Assembly (NCBI RefSeq): GCF_905171775.1
Contig: NC_053500.1
Location: 126,260,640-126,324,639 of the forward strand
DNA: 64,000 nt
Source of the DNA: Rana temporaria
Taxonomy: Eukaryota; Chordata; Amphibia; Anura; Ranidae
Direction: 5' to 3'
The notes below the pieces were generated by a model. That model was not told the DNA's origin. It saw only the letters and a program-made list of their open reading frames with translations, and made no database searches. This document shows, piece after piece, positions 11,801 to 26,800 of this stretch (the first letter of the stretch is position 1; every line of letters begins with the position of its first letter). Made by a program: the position numbers and the translations under genes.

Positions 11801-14800
11801 GGTGTTGCTTTCCAGCGGGGACACAGACAGCAATAAAAACTTGGCAGAGGGTCCAACCCATGCCCAGTCTATCCAAAACTAAAAAACAAGTTTGATTACT
11901 TTTTTTTATTTTTTTAAAACCTAGGCGAAACCTCCTTTTTCCACCCCCCTGGCTCCATCCACTTTTCCCTGCCCATGTATACCCCACCTTTTTAATGAAG
12001 CGCCCATCAAATGCAGCCTCACCAGCGCCCATCAATGCAGCCTCACCAGCGCCCATCAAATGCAGCCTCACCAGTGCCCATCAATGCAGCCTCACCAGTG
12101 CCCATCAATGCAGCCTCACCAGTGCCCATCAATGCAGCCTCACCAGCGCCCATCAATGCAGCCTCACCAGCACCCATCAATGCAGCCTCACCAGCGCCCA
12201 TCAAATGCAGCCTACCAGCGCCCATCAAATGCAGCCTCACCAGCGCCCATCAATGCAGCCTCACCAGCGCCCATCAAATGTAGTCTCACCAGCGCCCATC
12301 TAATGCAGTCTCACCAGCGCCCAACAATGCAGCCTCACCAGCGCCCATCAAATGTAGTCTCACCAGCGCCCATCAAATGCAGCCTATTAGCACCCATAAA
12401 ATGCAGCCTCACCAGCACCTATAAAATGCTGCCTCACCAGCGCCCATAAAATGCAGCCTCATCAGTGCTCATCAATGCAGCCTCACCAGCGCCCATAAAA
12501 TGCAGCCTCACCAGCACCTATAAAATGCTGCCTCACCAGCGCCCATAAAATGCAGCCTCATCAGTGCTCATCAATGCAGCCTCACCAGCGCCCATAAAAT
12601 GCAGCCTCACCAGCGCCTATAAAATGCAGCCTCACCAGCGCCCATAAAATGCAGCCTCACCAGCGCCCATAAAATGCAGCCTCACCAGCGCCCATAAAAT
12701 GCAGCCTACCAGTGCTCATCAATGCAGCCTACCAGCACCCATAAAATGCAGCCTACCAGTGCCCATCAATGCAGCCTACCAATGCCCATCAATGAATGTT
12801 TGCTTGCTTCCATTCATTCGGGAGTCAGGACACAGACAAGGTCCTTTGCCACCACCGCGGCTTTGACACAATGTGCGAATGGATCGGCGGCTGCCTGCTG
12901 ATGCTGAGACTTAGTTGCTTGCTGCAGAGAGAACAGAGTAGGAACACCAGTGGCCAGGCGCCCTAGGCGGCTGCCTAGTTTGCCTAGTGGTATCACTGGC
13001 CCTGGCTACTTCATCTTGCCCTCCCGCATCCAAAAAAAGATCTGGCTGGATTATATGAACCAGCCATTTAAAGGGTTCCCAAGACATGAGCAGAGAATAG
13101 AATTGTTGTAATGGTGTACAGTGTAATCACATTGTATGACCAGGCTCATGGGCCACACGTGGCAGGGGAACTATGCAGGTTTTACTAAAACAGTGCAAGG
13201 AGAACTGCTCTAAGTTCAAAGTGCAGTATTCATATAGAAAAAACAGAATCCATCTGTACTGGTCGAATTTCCTCAGTCATGTTTGAGGTGTCTGCAAAGA
13301 ATAACATTTCAACTGCAGGATTTTGCAAGATCTTCTAGCTCAGTGGTTCTCAACCTGGGGGTCGGGACCCCCTCGGGGGTCAAATGACAATTTGCCAAGG
13401 GTCACCAAATCCTGGGCTGTTGCCCGCAGCACTCTAATCCTTTTCACAGCCATCCAGCAGGGCTGTCTCTGGAGCCTGTGGCCGTCCAGCTGGGCTGCTC
13501 CTGGAGCCCTTGCCCGCCCACTCAGTTCACGGCATGGCTGTGGGGCAGAGATTAGAGGTCAGCTGACTGGTGAGGAATGTGAAGTGGGAGGGGCTGGAGG
13601 AGACTCTATCTCCTGATTTCGGCATAGGTGTCACTGCTGCGAGACACCACCGAGCTGAAGACACATTGAGTAACACTACCTGTGATTAGAGTTGCCATTT
13701 AAAGTCCCCACTACAGTTCTCAGACCAGCAGATAATCTTGATCAAGAGCATCTAAGCTGGCTGATCAGAACTCTCCACCAGCACTGCCAGCACTCACCCC
13801 CCCCCCCCCCCAAGGAGTAAGAGAAGGAATAAAATATAGAAAATACATGGAAGGGAGAGGAAAAGAGGCGGAGGAACAAAGAAAAAAGGGAGAGAAAGAA
13901 TAAGAGAAAGAACAGGAAAGATGACTAGAGAGAGGGATGGGGGGGACAAGATAGAGAGATAAAAGTGAAAGAAAGGAGAACATAGAGAGAGTGGTCAATC
14001 CTAAAATGTACCATAAGGGGTTTTTAATAATGTTCGAGTATAAGGGACTTGGGGATCCCTAAATGTCCGTGTGTTAGGGGCGCAAATTACTTGTCTGGCC
14101 TTAGGTGCTGACAACCCACGCTACAAAAATTCTACTGTTAGGGGTTCCCACAACTTGTCAAATTTTATCAAGGGGTCACGGCACTAGAAAGGTTGAGAAC
14201 CACTGTTCTAGCTAAATGCTGTACAAGCAGGCATTGCATGAACATGCATTATTTTGCTCTGGAGAGGGGAAGTGCTGTGGATGCCAGCCCTTAGTGGTGA
14301 AAGTGGTGACCTTGGCAGAAACAAAATCTATCCCAACCATTCTACTTACTTCCAACAAATCTTGGGTAGAGACATTTACACTATGCTTGGGTGCTGCTTA
14401 CAGAAACATTAATGTTCCCCAATCCATCTGCATTCCGTCACATTGAGTATTCTGATGTCTTAAACACTTTTTAGAGATTTAATTTACAATTTTAAATCTG
14501 AACAGACTGCTTACTAGATCAATTACAAACAAGAGTGAAGGCTCGGAGTCTGGACTGGATGCCACTACTTCCATGGTGGAGTAAAGATGGAGCAGTGCTT
14601 TAGAAGTACTAATGGTAACTAAAGGTGTTTTTTTCACATAAATATTTATCTTGTAATCTTGAAGTCCTGGTGGAAGCTGCAAGAGATAAGAAGTATATAA
14701 ATTAGCATTATATATGTACTTTTAATATCGTTGATACTACAAGTGTATTTATAAAGCAATAAATGTGTCATTTAACCACTCAAGGACCGCCTAACGCCTA

Positions 14801-17800
14801 TATACGTCGGCAGAATGGCACGGCTGGGTACAATCACGTACCTGTACGTCCTCTTTAAGTGCCCGGCCATAGGTCGCGCATGCCCGCGACCCGGTCCAAA
14901 GCTCCGTGACCACGGCCGTGGGACCCGCCGAACCGATCGCCGCCGGTGTCCTGCGATCGGTCACAGGAGCTGAAGAACGGGGAGAGGTGAGTGTAAACAC
15001 ACCTTTCCCGTTCTTCACAGTGGCAGTGTCACTGATCGTCTGTTCCCTGATATAGGGAAAGACAATCAGTGATGTCACAAGTCCAGCCCCGCCCCCCTAC
15101 AGTTAGAAACACACATGAGGTCACACTTAACCCCTACAGTGCCCCCTAGTGGTTAACTCTCAAACTGCAATTATCATTTTCACAGTAATCAATGCATTTT
15201 TATAGCACTTTTTGCTGTGAAAATGACAATGGTCCCAAAAATGTGTCAAAATTGTCCGATGTGTCCGCCATAATGTCGCAGTCATGAAAAAAATCGCTGA
15301 TCGCTGCCATTAGTAGTAAAAAAAAAAAAAATATTAATAAAAATGCCATAAAACTATCCCCTATTTTGTAAACGCTATGGGCCAGATTCACAAAGGAGAT
15401 ACGACGGAGTATCTCAGATACTCCGTCGTATCTCTCAGAGTATCTATGCGACTGATTCATAGAATCAGTTACGCATAGATAGCCCCTATATCCGACAGGT
15501 GTAATTGTTTTACACTGTCGGATCTTAGGATGCAGTACCGCGGCCGCCGCTGGGGGGAGTTTGCGTCGTAAACCAGCGTCGGGTATGCAAATTAGGAGTT
15601 ACGGCGATCCACAATGGTTTTTCGCGTTCGCTATGTCACCGCTAGTCTAGTTTCCCGTCGCAAAGTTAGTCGTCGTTTTTGGTGCCCTAACTTTAGTCAG
15701 CAAACTTATTGCTGTCTAAAGTATGGCCGTCGTTCCCGCGTCGAAATTTCAAAATGAACATCGTTTGCGTAAGCCGTCCGGGAATACGGAATTACGCTAC
15801 GCGCGTCGCCGTTCGAAAAAATAACGTCATTGCGCGCAAAGCACAACGGGAATTGCGAAACAGAGCATGCGCAGTAGGTCCGGTGCGGGAGCGCGCCTAA
15901 TTTAAATGGCACACGACCATTTGAATTGGCCCGCCTCGCGCCGGACATATTTACGATACACCGCCGCAAGTTTCCAGGTAAGTGCTTTGTGGATCGGGCA
16001 CTAAAACTGGAAACTTGCTGCGGTGTATCGTAAACGGGTTACGTTACACGGCCGCAAATGTATGTGAATCTGGCCCTATAAATTTTGTGTAAACCAATCG
16101 TTAAATGCTTATTGCGATTTTTTTTTTTACCAAAAATAGGTAGAAGAATACGTATCGGTCTAAACTGAGGGAAGAAAAAGTTTTTTTATATCTTTTTTGG
16201 GGATATTTATTATAGCAAAAAGTAAAAAATATTTCATTTTTTTCAAAAATATCACTCTATTTTTGTTTATAGCGCAAAAAATAAAAACCGCAGAGGTGAT
16301 CAAATACCACCAAAACAAAGCTCTATTTGTGGGAAAAAAGGACGCCAATTTTATTTGGAAGCCACGTCGCACGACCGCGCAATTGTCAGTTAAAGCGACG
16401 CAGTGGCGAATCGCAAAAAGGGGCCTGGTCCTTTACCGGCATATTGGTCCGGGTCTTAAGTGGTTAAAAAACACTTTATTTTAATAATGCTTTGTTCTCA
16501 TTATATATCAGAAGCTTAATCCTACTCCCCACTATAATTCAACATGGGGGAAGTTTTCCTTCATTTCCTGTTCATAGGCACAACAGGAAGTTAGAAGAAA
16601 TCTCCCAAATGAGTAGAAATCACTTTATAGACTCAACATACATGTTACAGTCTGACTGTACAATTAACTTGGAGAAGAGTCGCTTGCTAAGCAATCCACA
16701 GGGTTTAGAAACCCCTTGCATGTTTCTGGAGGTTTCTTGTGTGTGCTCTCTAGTGGGATAACATTGAATTAAGTAGCGTGCACGTCGTACGCTAGATGGA
16801 GATGACCATCACTAGTGTACATTATGTAGATTGCACCAATTTTTTTTTACAAACTGATAGCGGAAAGAAGATGAGCTTTTAACTGCAATGTGATGCCTAA
16901 TGCCTATGATTTATGTACTTTAAATTATTATTGGGTACATAACATTAATACAGTATTTCCTCTATAGAGTATTTCATGTAAAGTTGTCCATTCTTTGTGT
17001 TGATTCACTTTTTCTAACTTAAAGAAAGCTTAATTAAAAATGTATTTTAAGATCAAATCAATATTATTTTGATTAGTTGTCCAGGGGTTGGCGCTCATAG
17101 GCCAGTGCTTACTCTGCTTATTTGGTAATCTGTCACTCTCCCTATAGGACACCGATGGGTCAATCACTAAACATTATTATAAATTATAATAATGTCGGGG
17201 CAAGATAATCTATCAAGAGAATATATCATATGAGAGAGAGAGCAAGAACATTTTTTTAATAAAAATCATGCACGCACATACTCTTAGTGCACTTACCTCA
17301 GGAATAATGTCACTTAACACAGAGGTAGATATTGCCCCAGCATTTGTAATCTACAAAACAAGAAATTATTGTTAGCCTTGCTGTCACATAAAACACCATG
17401 TTTTAAAGTGGTTGTAAAGCCTAAACACTTTTTACCTTAATGCATTTCTTGCATTAAGGCAAAACATGTTTAGGTGTCAGCATCCCCCCTCACTCTCCCT
17501 TTTACTTACCTGAGCCCTCATTCGCTCCAGGGCCATGCACGTCTGCAGGTATTCTCTCCCCTCACTTCCGGGTCTCACTGGCTTTATTGGGGCACCGGGA
17601 GCCATTGGCTCCCAGTGCTGTCAATCAATCCCAGTGAAGAGGGGGAGGGGGGCAGCAGACATGAAAAGAGGATGTTAGCAGCCGCTCTGTGCAATTCCAT
17701 TCCACAGAGCAGGTAAGTATAGACATGTTTGTTATAAAAAAAATTACCTTTACAATAACTTTAAGTAGAATAAACAAAATACAATTACGATAAGAACAAG

Positions 17801-20800
17801 AGCGGAAAAACACTGTGAACTATAGTACATTAAGAATGTGTATGTTAGAGCTCCATTATCAATTATCTAATAATTTATATATTATCTATATTTCATATAC
17901 ATTTAAACTTCTGTATTTTTTCTAAAAGGCTTCTTGAACGAATAGACATATAGTGGGTCATTTCTGGGCCTGGGCCTATAATAAGTGCTTAGTACACCCC
18001 AGTGAGCTGCAATTTCATTCTAAGTTGATGAAAAGTTTGGTGCAGTGTAAAAAAATTTTTCAGTCACAACAGCCTTTGAGACATCCCGGTCTAAGATGGG
18101 GTTCCCTGTTACATCAGAGTCCTAACTCCCCCCTCTTACAGCAAAGTTCTCACTTACCCCCTTTACATCAGTGTCCCAACTTCTCCCTCTCCACGTTAAA
18201 GTCCTCACTCCTGAAACTTTCACAACAGGGTACTTAGTTTCCCCCAATTTCACATCACAATCCTTCATTCCCTCTCTTTCATATCCGAGTCCCCACTCCC
18301 TCCCCTCTTCACATCAATCAGAGTCCCCACTTCCCCCCTTTACATAAGAGTCCCAAGACCCCCCTGTAACGGAATGACCCGTGACAAACAGAGACTTTTG
18401 AAGGATGGGGGTACACCTGTGCCAGCGTCACTAATAACTCTTGGGTCTAAGGTCACCCTGTGTCCCTTTTGGGCATAGGGTGACTGAGAAATATTAATTA
18501 GAAATTACATGAGAGGGGACATTACTGTTAATTCATGTATTGAGCCAGGAAATAAGGGACATATGTTGGATTGTTTTAGCATGGACAGTAATCCACAATA
18601 CATTCCTTAATGTCTGCAAAGAACTAATATTCTGACTCTGCTGGTCAATAATGACTCATTCCTTTGTGTAGCACAGGCTGTTGAGATGGTAATTGAGTCT
18701 GTACAGGGGTGAGGTGGATTTGAGCTTGGTAGACAGCCTGGCTCCTGAAATACCTTTCATTAAGTATGCTAATACTGTTTTATGTCTGACATAGAAATGT
18801 GTATTCTGCAGGTGAATCACTTTTTGTCGGAGACGGAATGTCTGGGGAATAATTAGCTCAACGGGATGTCATAGTCTAAGAGAGTGTGTATTGAAGTGAT
18901 GTGTGGGTGAAGAGTTCTTTGTTCTTTTGATTACTGTAATATGTTGTACTGTATATAAGACTGAGAGTTACCATTAAAAGTGTTCATACATTTTGACTCA
19001 GAGAACGGAGCTTGTCTCGTTATTTCTGGTGAATTGGTATGGATGATGTCTGCTAGATTGTGGAGTGTCAGATAAGCTGTCGTGACTGATAGAAGGGAAA
19101 TCGTAAACGGTGGTGACCTTTACACCCCCCCCATCCTTTCACATAAGTTCCATAGCCCCCCTATCCTCAGTTTATCCCACCCTTCTGTTCGCAAGAGAGC
19201 CACACCATCCGATTTTCACAGTGGCAGTATGGTAGTGGGCAGGAGGCAGAGCAGATGGATTTGCTGGAAGAGTATGATGTTGTGTGAAAAAAACTTGACA
19301 ACCTAAGGCAGCACACCAGGGTGCTGAGGCAACCCAACTGAAAAACAGTTTAGTGAACCTAATAAACAGTAAAGGGAAGATGATGTGATAGGAGAAAAGG
19401 GGTATGGCTGGATCAGAAGATGATCTTATGTTAATCTCATGTTTATGGGATCCTTCAAACATTCTCATCCGACTGACCTCTGGAGGAATGCAGTCAGCCA
19501 AATTAGAAAAAACGTGTATTATAATTTCATTGTGGCACCTCTGTAATAAACCAGAACATAGACAGAAGTATAGAGAGCATGTGCTACACGTTACGTGACA
19601 GGGATGGTGTTTGGTGGTCAACTATAAAAAATGTTTAGGCCATCCTAATACAGATCACCCAGGTGATTGATAGGTGTCAGTCTGGAGAAGTAGACATTCC
19701 TAGGAAGACTGTAATTACATGCACACTGCCCCTGGTGATGCCTATATGCGATGCTGAACCTCCATTATTGAAAAACCTAAATCCAATGCATGAAAGGGGT
19801 GGGCTAGGAACAATAATGTGTGCTCTATCTGACTTGCTCTATCTGACTAGCTTGAGCTTCTAATGAACACTGTGAAAAGCCCACAGTGAACAGTGAAATT
19901 AGACATTTCAGTACAGAAGAGAAGCCCATTCAATTTTTACTAGGGTCTTGCTTTAGTTATTCTGGTTTCCTGGTGTAGTTTTCTCAATACAAAATCTGGC
20001 TTGCCTCTGTATTTCTGTAACAGATCCTTAGTGAAATAAAATACCTAGGTTATACATTTCCACTTTGTGATTCCTAACATGTTTCTTACATCATCTTCTG
20101 TTGTTTTGAAGTTGAATAATCCTTCTTGCTGAAGAAGAGTAAAAAAATATCCAAGAAAGCTGGCTTTCAAAATTAGTGTTGTGGTTTGTGGATTGGATGG
20201 TAGAACCAAGGGATTGTTGGTTCTCTCTGGAGGATCAACAACTTCCTCTCCTTTAAGCAAAGTAACCTTTATAGGGAAAAAAAAAGTTTAGTGTTTAATA
20301 AAAAAAATAAAACATTTCCTGGAGGCCACCACAAATAAAAAAAACATACAAGTTGTTGTATTTGTCTACCATCTGAAACCCTAATGAATTTCCAATGAAG
20401 ATGTTATAGTAAAGTTCCTGCTGTTGTATATTTTTTTGGAATTACTTTGCATTTACAGATATGTAGATTCAACTATTATAAGTGATCTTGATCTCAGACA
20501 GTGGGGTAAACATGAAAAAGAAGAATAAGAAAGAAAGGGCACACCAGCCTAGTGTATTATCCTTAAAACTGATTTTATTAAAAAAGATAAAATGAAGCTA
20601 CTCAAAAGGCGGCAATGCAAACAGTTTCCACAAGTAACAGCAAAATAGTCAGAACCAATACACTCCAGATGGTCACAGAGGGAATGATTAGGACCACTGC
20701 TGGCTGACACGTTTCGAAGGACAAACTTCTTCCTCAGAGCCCAGCCCTGGTCATTTCAACTTCAAGGCACAGCATGTCAAGGAGAAATACGAGTGTTATG

Positions 20801-23800
20801 GTGGATTGAGACTTTTTAAGGACGGATGTATGTTGTTTTTTGAAATATTGAGTTCCTGTAATATATTATTTAACCCTTTCCCACCCAGCCTCGTTGTCCC
20901 TTTATTACGGTCTCTATGTCCAGGGGGCAAGAAGTATTGGCAATTATGTGAGGACTATGATTGTCAACTTTTTTACCCTCGCTTGTGAGTAGCTTCATTT
21001 TATCTTTTTTAGTAAAATCAGTTTTAAGGATAATGCACTAGGCTGGTGCGACCTTTCTTTCTGCCAAAATTTGCTCCGTCGGTGGCTCTTTTGTCCAACA
21101 ACCTTTTATAAGTCACTGTTAGGCCTCGTACACACGATAGGTTAACCAGAGGATAACGGTCTGAAGGACCGTTTTCATCGGTCAAAACCGATCGTGTGTG
21201 GGCCCCATAGGTTATTTAACCATAGGTTAAAAAAAAGCCAACTTGCTTTAAAATTAACCTATAGATTCCTAACCGATAGGTCAAAACCGATCGTTAGTAG
21301 GCACGATCATCGGTTAAAAATCCACGCATGCTCAGAATCAAGTCGACGCATGCTTGGAAGCATTAAACTTCTTTTTTTTCAGCACGTCGTTGTGTTTTAC
21401 GTCACCGCGTTCTGACACGATCGGTTATTTAACCTATGGTGTGTAGGCGTGACGGACCATCAGTCAGCTTCATCGGTTAACCTATGACAACGGTCCTTCA
21501 GACCGTTGTCCTCTGGTTAACCTATCGTATGTACGAGGCTTAAGTCACTTCAAATACAGTTTGGCTGTTGTGACAGCTTGCAGAACACAGTAGCTGTAGC
21601 ATGGGCTCATCAGTCCTATTTAGCAAGAATTGTTGGATTTTTTTGTTCAGCCTGCAGGGTGAATGAAAAAATATAAGTGTATATGGCCAGCTTAGAAATA
21701 AGTGAGCATCCTCTGTGCAAAAAGAGGTTCTTCTATTTTCTTAAAATTAGTTGTATACACTTAAATTGGAACCATACACCTGTAATACAAAGTTGTGTTT
21801 GCAGCATATGCCTGTTCTTGCATGACTTTGCTGTATTTGTGTAGCTATATCAGAGGTCTACATCAGCACACACGTAATATAATAGGCTTACATTTAATTC
21901 CATCTCAAAATGCTCTCCAGTCACTGTAGGTACTGGAGTTAGTAAATAGCGGAGGTTTCCGATATTTTCAATAGGCAAGTCAACTGAAGAGAAAAACCGT
22001 ATAAATGCATTATACATTTAATCAGCACTAGTATTATACATCTAAAAAACATGAAGCGTCAATATTTAACATGTTCTTTTATTAATGAAATATTTCTAGA
22101 CTTATCCTTTAGCAGAATGCCAAGTCCCCTTGTAGGTGGTGCAACCCATTTAGGGTTATTCTTCACACCTGGGCCTCCTGGCACCTTCTCATTGGCATCA
22201 TGGGTTATATAAAATGGGGAAGGCTCCCTGAGTTGGTTGTTGAAAAAACCTCCAAACTGGGGAAACAGTAAACAATTTTTTTTTGTGGACTTCACTAGCA
22301 GCAATGATGAGATCTGGTGCCAGCTCAGTAGGAGCTCCCTTGGCATAATTTCAAATTGTGGGGTCTTATTTTTTAGCATTCATTGAGGATGAATGTCAGA
22401 ACACTGTTCTACCTTCTGCATAGGCACAGGTCTCTCTCTACCTAATAAATACTTCCATAACTTGTGTAAGCAATGTGCTTCCATCATCCAGTATGACTGA
22501 ATGTCCTACCACTGTTCTTCAGTAAAGGTATTACCCTTTCAAAAAGAGCCTGGTGTGGACGATTATCATTCTGTATGAGCAATGATGGGGGAATACTCTT
22601 GGTTATGAGCTCATGCTTCACGATGAGTAGGGACCGTAGTCAGTAGATTGGCCAGGGTGCTTGCCAGGGATGAAAACCTGAGGGCAGCCATACAAGGGAA
22701 GCTAAATTGTGACTATGTGTCCCAGGAGCTGCACATTAAGTCAAGACCTGCTGTATAATAGTGAATGGCAGTCTCAGCTTGGACCCCCACCAGGCCGCAC
22801 CCCAATGCATTTCAATCTGCCCACCGGAGCTTTCTCATCCTCATGTGTAAGCTCCACTGGGCGGATGTGAACCGCATTGGTGACGTGTCCTGGGATTTCC
22901 ATTCACTATTATACAGCAGGTCTTGACTTGATGTGCAGCTCCTGGAACACCTAGTTACGCTCTACTATTGCCTGGAGAATAGACTCCCTTCCCAGCCAGC
23001 ACTCACAGTGTTAGGCACAGTATTTTATTCCCATACAATCTGAATGGTCCACACACATATCTTTGGTTTGAAGGGAAGCTAGATACCACAAGGATTTCTC
23101 AAGCTGAGTAGGGGTTGACTATAGAAAGAAATATAAATGCCTGGATGGCCGCACACCATTGAAACACCTTTAATGATGTCAGATAAAATCCAAATAGTCA
23201 CATACAATCACATCAATCACAGAGGAACAGGACAAGGCTAATGTAGAACTGTATATATCATCAAAACTTCTTTGTGCATCTAGGTGGATTAGTCCCTGTA
23301 TTTTTCAGGACATATTGGGCTTTAATTTGGTAGTAAATGGCAATGATTTATTTTTTATTACTATTAAAGGAAAACTGACCCAAAATAGTAATAAAAAAAA
23401 CATTTCTTGCTACTATCATAACCTACCACCAAAGAAAAATGCAAAATAAATGATCCTTCTCCTAACAGCGATACCACATATATATATGTTATTTGTTTGT
23501 TTTTACCCATATTAAAGCCCAGAAACAATAGTGTGCATTTGCTTTTTTTTTGTTTTTGTTTTTTTATACTACCTAAAACACACTACTACTAATTGAAAAA
23601 AATGCTTTTAAAAAAAATCCTGCCCAAAATATACTGACAATGACCTTTGACCCTTAGTTGACCCAAACACTAACCCCAGCACTGACCTAGATCAAATCTT
23701 AATCTAAGAATGTGTTCTTTTCAATGTATTTTGCCTCTCCATTCACGGTGACTAATCAATGTGGCAGCCAATCAGAGGCTATGACAGCGATCAGGTAAGC

Positions 23801-26800
23801 TCTGGGAGTTCTGGGTCCCGTTCGTTAGTATGCACTCCCAGCACAAAAACAGACGCGCATATATGTGGCCCCATGGAAAAAAGACCAGACCTGTGGGGCA
23901 CATATATACGTACTGGTGGCGCAAAGGGGTTAAACCCTTACTTTCTGTCCAGGGAATAACTTTTTGAAGGATATTGAAGGCTGAAAAAGAACCCCTTTAA
24001 TTTTCTTACATTTTTTAACTCTAGTCCATTCCTATTGACTTCTGAAAATTAGCTTGTACTCCAGACTAACGTTAGGAATTAAATGGAGTGCAGAGAGCAT
24101 GCAGGTGCACCAAGAATATTTTCACTAGTAGCTCTATGATCTAGTGTGCAAAACTTTGTGTGACAGGGGAGTATGGGACTTTGGACGGAAGATGGGGCAT
24201 ACCAAATTATCTTTAAAGCGGAGTACCACCAACTTTACAAAGTCTTAAACTGAAGACCACCCCTCCACCCCCTGTTTTTAGATATATATAATTGTTTCTT
24301 TTCTTTTTCTTACCTTTTAAGAAGTACAAAGGTGTACTTCCGTCCCAGCCAGCCTGGCAAAGTACACAATTTCCTCTTCTGTGGCAAGCCCTCCTCCTTC
24401 TTCCCCGCTGACTTCTGGGACATGTGTGTGTCCCAGAAGACGAGAAAGTGCTGCGCGGCTCGCACATGCGCAGTAGGCTCCACTGCCGGTTACACTTAGT
24501 TGCAATGGCTGCTCCTGCACTAGAGCCAATGGACGAATCGGCTTTGGGGGGCCGACATCGCGGGCTCCCTGGACAGGTAAGTGTCCTTATTAAAAGTCAG
24601 CAGATACAGTACTTGTAGCTGCTGACTTTAAAAACATTTTTTTTTTTTTTTTAGGCTGGAACTCCACTTTAGTCACTGAGGTCTTGTCCAATAAAGACCA
24701 GTCAATATTTAAAGTTGGAAAAGTGGTAAGGCTACACTTTTATTAAGGTAGTGCAAGTCATCTGCCTGTGCCAGTCACAGTTAACCCCTGAGTACAATTT
24801 AACCATAGACTTATAGGCTAAAGCCTGCCTCTACCATTAGGGACGGTCAGACATTCATCAACACCAGAAAAAAAACTTTGACTGATACTAAACCTTCTTT
24901 TCTTAAACCTTTTTTTTCTTAAAATAATATATATACTTACATTCTCTGTGCAGTGCTTTTGCATAGAGCAGGCCCGATCCTCTTCTTCTGGGGTCCCCTG
25001 CCAGTGCTCCAGGCCCCTCCTCTTTAGCAAGTGCCCCCACAGAAACCCAATTTCCATAGGGGCACCCGTGCATGCTCGCTCCTAGGATGCCCTGTCTGGG
25101 TCTATTTACACAGAGTGAGTGGCTTGGGCATGCCCCTACTCCCTCATCAACATTTGATTGACAGAAGTGGGAGCCAACAGCTTCCGCTCCTATCAATCTG
25201 CCCAATTTGGAGGAAGACAGTGGCCAGAGCTTCTGCGTTTGTGCACATCTCTGTATCGGGTTGGGCTCAGGTACGTAAAAGGAATTGGGGGGCTCACTGA
25301 GCAAAAAGCTGATGACTGTCAATCACTGTCTCTTTGGAGCAATGGGCTGTGAATGGAGTGGGAGCAGCCAGCTCCCTCGGGTGCTGGTCCAGGCATATGG
25401 GCGGATCCCAATCACATGGTCGTGATCTTTTCTGAGCCTGGATCGGCTCTATGATGTCAGCCATCAGCGGGGGGCTTCAGCTGTCAATTGTCTGTTGATC
25501 GGCACTCCTGCGATCCACAGGAGTAGTACAGCCAAACGAGCTTTAGCTGTACTTCTCCTTTAAGGTAAAAAAAACCTCAAGGCTTTAGAACCACTTTAAA
25601 AGCCTAAACAAAGAACAACTAACCAGAAGCTGGCTTGGTTAGACTGAAAACTAAGCTGTGATTATCTCTGACTTTTCAGGAGGGCACAAATAGTATTAGT
25701 TTGCTATGATCATTAAATTGGAAGAAAACTCTCCTATCCTTGCTCCCTTGCTGGTGCCAATATCTTCTCCCAGTCTTTTTCCAGGTTCATTTTAATTGGC
25801 TGGACCAGAAAGATGTAACTCTAGCACACAAATTAATGAATTCCAGCACCAAGAAGTGACAAATCAAAAAAAAGTTTTAGTTCTACTTCAACATTAATCA
25901 ACATTAAAATGCACAGAAGGTGCCACTGTAATCACCATATTTATGTGTATTAATGCTATGAAAGCAAGAGGCAAGGTCACTTCCTGTTGTAAGGCTATAT
26001 AGGGGAGTGTTCCCCTGGGCATAGGGGCACTTTTTGGTTTACGAAAACTGAGTTAAGTCCACAAAGCATTTGATGTGATTGCTAGTAGAGGGAGGAGTCC
26101 ACCTGTGATGGAACTGGGAAGTGTAGAGCCACTAGACACATGTATGAGAAATGTTTGAGCCCAAGGTATGCGCACCATTAAACAGCCTCAGTTTTCATAC
26201 AGCATACATCAATTTCACAGTTTAAGCAATCTCTGGGAGACTATCGCTATCAGTAATGCTGATACCACAGCGAAGTTGAATGTCCTTTGTGTAATTAATG
26301 TGATTGCTATTGAGAAGTTGGATGTAATGGGAATGACTGTGTCATAGACTTGGTAGGCCACTAGGTGGCGCTAATGGCGCGCCGACGCGCACGGGTGCGC
26401 GCAATAGCGGCAATGGTGCGGGAGCGCACGTTCGCGCCACATCGGCGGGCACGAGCAATCGCAGCAACGGCGCGTGGGCACATGATGACGCCATTTTGGC
26501 GCCAGTTTAGGCTATTTAATGGGGCTCATCCCATAGCCTCTTGCTGCTCAGTCATCAGCGTTCCTGTTTACCCTACCTGACACTTGCTACCTGATTGCCT
26601 TTCGTTCCTGTGAACCCGGCTTGTCTTTGACCCTTCTGATCTCCACCTGCCCGGACCTCTGGCTTGTCTGACTCCGCTCCTGCCTCCACCTTCCAACGGT
26701 CTGCTGCCCGCCTGTTACTGATCCGGCTTGAACCACGGCTCTGCTGCTGTCTCCCTTCTGTACCTGATCCGCCCGCCTGTATTTGACCCGGCCTGCCTGA

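Noticed and set aside
12001..12796. CRISPR-like regular array
   Set aside because: The units abut without unique spacers; this is a eukaryotic minisatellite in an intron. The same applies to 8273-9141.
19172..19621. 149-codon minus-strand frame beginning MTTKHHPC
   Set aside because: It runs out of unique sequence into the minisatellite flank, has no recognisable domain and no splice context matching the gene.
24903..25322. 139-codon minus-strand frame
   Set aside because: It lies in truncated MITE sequence with low-complexity ends and no domain or splice signals.
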